Shown one piece after another: positions 5,210 to 7,604 of a stretch of DNA of 7,604 nucleotides (position 1 is the stretch's first letter; the number at the start of each line of letters is the position of its first letter). Source of the DNA: Brevundimonas sp. (GTDB taxonomy: Bacteria > Pseudomonadota > Alphaproteobacteria > Caulobacterales > Caulobacteraceae); contig NZ_JAVHLH010000136.1 of the NCBI RefSeq assembly GCF_031082345.1, positions 1 through 7,604 of the forward strand. The letters are read 5' to 3'. The position numbers were made by a program, and so were the translations under genes. The notes under the pieces are model-generated. The model did not search any database, was not told where the DNA came from, and saw only the letters and a program-made list of their open reading frames with translations.

Positions 5210-6995
5210 GCACCCATTCGACGCCAGCGGCAGCGCCCCTCGATGACGTCGGCCCCACTTGGGCCCGACGAACATCGGCGATCCGCCCCTCCCAGTTCTG
5301 CGCCCAGACCTCCAAGACGGCGCCGACCAGCAACCGGTTGTAACCCGGCCCGACAATCAGGCGGTCCTCCGCAAGGTCCCGCTCGAGGGCCTTGCCGTCC
5401 AATAGCCCCTGATCGACCTGCAGGCCGTTGAGCAGCAGCGGCCTCAGGGTCGCGAGACTGGCCCGGGTGACGTGGCCGTAGAAGCAGCTGAGATCACCCT
5501 TGTTGCGGCGCTCGATCAGCATCGTGGGCAGGCGGTCGGCGAAGGACCGGCGCGCCAGACCGCGATCGCGCACGCCCGCGATCAGCCGGTCGGCGGGAAT
5601 GGCGAGGCAATGCTCGACCACCGGCTGGCTCAGCAGGGGATGGAGCAGATCCCCCGCGCGGGCGCGCAGGCAGTCGCCCCAGAACAGCTGGGCGTTGACG
5701 AACTGGCGCAGCTGTCCGGTCTTGGCCGGCGGCAGATCCTCGATGTCCTCCAGCCACGGATGCCGCCGCCCGGACGTGGGCCGGGGCCCGGTGGCGCGCA
5801 GCCCCAGGGCGCAGCCGAGCACTGTCCAGGCCGAATGCCGCGTCCAGCGCCCGACCGCCGCGAGAAAGGCCGGCGACAGGCCGGGCGGCCCCTCGCGCCG
5901 GAACCGGTCGGCCGCCACCGCTGGATCGGGCGCCTGGAAGAAGACCGCGTCCCCGCCCTGCCCCGTCAGCAGGGCCGTGGCCCGGCCCCGGCGCATGCGC
6001 GCGGCGACCTCGCCGTCATAGGTGACATCGACGCCCTGGAGCGCCGGACGCACGCTCTCGCCCAGGGGGCGCAGCTGGCGCAGGGTGATGGCCTCGACCG
6101 GCTTGCGGACCGTGGCGAGGTCGAGCTTCAGCCTGTGGGCGACGGCCTCGGCCCAGGGCCGCTCGTCGCCTTCGCGCCAGTCGCCATGGAAATTGAGGAA
6201 CCGGGCCCGCCCGGCCCGGCCGGTCGCGGCCAGACTGCCGGCGACGATGGCCGAATCCAGTCCGCCGGATAGTTCGGCCACGACCCGGCGGTGCGGATCG
6301 ACCAGGTCGGCGACCGTTTCATCCACCACCCCGGCCAGGCCGCCGAGGCTTTCGTCCCACCCGGCGCCCGCCCGGCAGAAGGTCGAGGGCCGCCACACCG
6401 GTATGGACGCCTGGTCCCCGGCGATCAGGGCGAGCGTCCCGGGATTGACCGCGGTCAGCCCCGTCAGCGCCAAGCGGTCGCCGAGCAGCTCGGGGGCCTC
6501 GGCGATCTCGCGCAGCACGGTCCAGTCGATGGCCAGGTCCGTGGGCAGGAGCGGATCGAGCTCGCGCGGCGGCTCCGCGACCGCCAGCACGGCCCCGCCG
6601 TGGCGCCACCAGACGCAGTCGACGGCGCCGGTGGGATCGCGCAGCAGGGCGAGACGGCCCTCGTCGTCGCGCCAGGCGAGGATGTAGCGCCCCCAGCCGG
6701 CGCCGACGACCGCCCGGGCGAGGTCCGCCGGTCGGCTGTTGACGGCCACAAGGGTCGACAGCGGCCTGGGCCCGCGCCAGTCGCCGATCAGGACATGACG
6801 GCGGCCGACCTGGCGGACCCTGAGACGCGCGCGCGGACCGAGCAGGACTTGCAGGTCCTCGACCGCGTGCGAGGCGCGCCACCCCTTGCGCACCAGCTCC
6901 GCGATCGCGGCCTCGACCGGCGCGCGGGACGCCTCGCCGAGATCCCGCTGGTCAAGGATCAGATAGCCATGGTCTGCGGGTCCCGGGACCGTCAT
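5193..6995 (-). CDS. Lasso peptide macrolactam synthetase (C protein, asparagine-synthetase-like)
   Basis: The 600-residue protein has an asparagine synthetase B layout. The N-terminal class II amidotransferase-like half (about 1-210) has Met1-Thr2 where glutaminases need Cys, so it should not hydrolyse glutamine. The C-terminal ATP-dependent half has the PP-loop ELSGGLDS (241-248), TGQGGDAVFF (344-353) and a late basic IERRNKGD segment (494-501). Lasso cyclases use this fold to adenylate the Asp/Glu side chain of the cleaved precursor and close the ring with its N-terminal amine. ATG 6995 is chosen because it overlaps the B-gene stop as ATGA; the frame is open further upstream but is a shadow of B. 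No SD precedes the ATG, so translation is probably coupled to B. The last about 28 residues (after EVWAQNWEGR) look like an extra tail, rich in Gly, Ala and Arg and ending WVQKKAP. The lasso role rests on the adjacent B gene; alone it could be any Asn-synthetase homologue. Confidence 0.9.
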   Translation of the reverse strand: MTVPGPADHGYLILDQRDLGEASRAPVEAAIAELVRKGWRASHAVEDLQVLLGPRARLRVRQVGRRHVLIGDWRGPRPLSTLVAVNSRPADLARAVVGAGWGRYILAWRDDEGRLALLRDPTGAVDCVWWRHGGAVLAVAEPPRELDPLLPTDLAIDWTVLREIAEAPELLGDRLALTGLTAVNPGTLALIAGDQASIPVWRPSTFCRAGAGWDESLGGLAGVVDETVADLVDPHRRVVAELSGGLDSAIVAGSLAATGRAGRARFLNFHGDWREGDERPWAEAVAHRLKLDLATVRKPVEAITLRQLRPLGESVRPALQGVDVTYDGEVAARMRRGRATALLTGQGGDAVFFQAPDPAVAADRFRREGPPGLSPAFLAAVGRWTRHSAWTVLGCALGLRATGPRPTSGRRHPWLEDIEDLPPAKTGQLRQFVNAQLFWGDCLRARAGDLLHPLLSQPVVEHCLAIPADRLIAGVRDRGLARRSFADRLPTMLIERRNKGDLSCFYGHVTRASLATLRPLLLNGLQVDQGLLDGKALERDLAEDRLIVGPGYNRLLVGAVLEVWAQNWEGRIADVRRAQVGPTSSRGAAAGVEWVQKKAP

Positions 6996-7604
6996 CGGCG
7001 GTACAGCGGCGTATAGGGCCACAGCCGCTCGACGTCGTCGTTGAGACAGACGTCGTCGAGCTGCACCCAGCAATGGGCGGCGAAGGGCCAGAGCCGGACC
7101 CCGAACACCCAGTCCGCCGCGAGTCCCGTGCGGCGCAGGAAGGCGACCAGCATGGCGGAGCGCACGAGACATTCGCCCTCGACCGGCAACCAGGCGCCGA
7201 TCGTCCAGAACTGCCGCGCAGCCGCCTCTACCGCCTCCGCATCGCGCGACAGGGGACGGCGGGCCTCGGCGAGCGCCAGCCAGGCGACCAGCCCCTCGCC
7301 CCGGCGGGCGCAACGGATGTCCGCCGGCACGGCGAGCGCCGCGGCGAGTCCTCGGGGCGATACGGCGCGGGACAGGGGCTGATGAATGAGGGTCCGCGTC
7401 GGAAGTGGCGGCGGGGCCGGCCGCGGGGCCGGCGGCTCCGGACCCAGCAGGCCCCCGGCCTGCAGGGCGTCGGCCACGGCCCCCTGCCGTAGCGAGTCCC
7501 GGGCGCCGGGCTCCAGGGCGGCGGCGCCGTCGGGCAGGCAAAGATAGGCGTCCCGCGCGAGATCGAGCAGGGCGAGATCCTCGCCGATGGCGACGGCGTG
7601 GACG
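6992..7604 (-). CDS. Lasso peptide B protein: RRE (PqqD-like) domain fused to B2 leader peptidase, 5'-partial
   Basis: The frame runs off the right edge; 203 residues are visible and probably only a short N-terminus is missing. Visible residues 1-50 (GEDLALLDLARDAYLCLP and on) match the PqqD-like RiPP recognition element that binds the leader peptide. A Pro-rich linker (GPEPPAPRPAPPPLP) leads to the transglutaminase-like protease: Cys145 in GECLVRSAML, His177 in AAHCWVQ and Asp189 in CLND form the catalytic set. B cuts the leader from the precursor so that the C protein can close the ring. RRE and protease are fused in Proteobacteria and split as B1/B2 in Gram-positives, so this is the proteobacterial form. 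A GTG at 7477 would delete the RRE and is not the start. The stop overlaps the cyclase start (TGA 6994-6992). The proteobacterial order is usually A-C-B; here B precedes C, so a precursor gene would be expected upstream, beyond the window. Confidence 0.9.
   Translation of the reverse strand, partial: VHAVAIGEDLALLDLARDAYLCLPDGAAALEPGARDSLRQGAVADALQAGGLLGPEPPAPRPAPPPLPTRTLIHQPLSRAVSPRGLAAALAVPADIRCARRGEGLVAWLALAEARRPLSRDAEAVEAAARQFWTIGAWLPVEGECLVRSAMLVAFLRRTGLAADWVFGVRLWPFAAHCWVQLDDVCLNDDVERLWPYTPLYRR

Noticed and set aside
4988..5356. Minus-strand and plus-strand frames crossing the 4.9-5.4 kb region
   Set aside because: They overlap the cyclase 3' end in other frames and show no recognisable domain; no transposase or integrase remnant could be supported.
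6996..7541. N-terminal extension of the cyclase frame up to 7541
   Set aside because: Low-complexity Arg/Pro/Gly/Ala sequence that is the other-frame shadow of the B protein; the ATGA-overlap start at 6995 fits the family length.

Overview
The window comes from a very GC-rich alphaproteobacterium. A Caulobacterales-type genome (Brevundimonas, Caulobacter or Phenylobacterium) is my best guess, inferred from composition and gene content and not proven by any marker gene. The two ends are extremely GC-rich; single 60-base lines counted by eye reach about 75-80% G+C. The middle, roughly 1.1-5.2 kb, is lower; sampled lines give about 57-67%. The window therefore looks like a mosaic in which a block of stress-related genes sits between two high-GC pieces.

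Left end (to 1063, + strand): the C-terminal part of a prolyl-oligopeptidase (S9) family serine peptidase with a complete Ser-Asp-His set. Its start lies outside the window. Right end (5193-7604, - strand): the two core enzymes of lasso peptide biosynthesis. These are a fused RRE/leader-peptidase B protein, cut at its N-terminus by the window edge, and the asparagine-synthetase-like macrolactam cyclase C. They overlap by ATGA in the order B then C. S9-type isopeptidases are known partners of proteobacterial lasso clusters, so the left-end peptidase may be the E protein of the same cluster, with the middle block inserted between E and C-B. No lasso precursor gene (A) is convincing inside the window; it probably lies to the right, upstream of B.

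Middle: a tight minus-strand operon encodes a SulP anion permease with a STAS domain (4017-2536), a tandem-domain universal stress protein (2525-1671) and a short TraR/DksA-type zinc-finger regulator (1640-1296). It reads as an anion uptake plus stress-response unit. Divergent from it, on +, is a small cold-shock-domain protein with an altered RNP1 motif (4168-4377). The roughly 150 bp between them hold an inverted repeat and a 10-bp-spaced GTTCCT repeat. A minus-strand protein of unknown function (4922-4386) converges on the cold-shock gene. The 270 bp between it and the cyclase gene carry hairpins and a plus-strand terminator-like T-tract that overlaps the cyclase 3' end.

No CRISPR array, complete tRNA or rRNA gene, transposase or integrase was seen.
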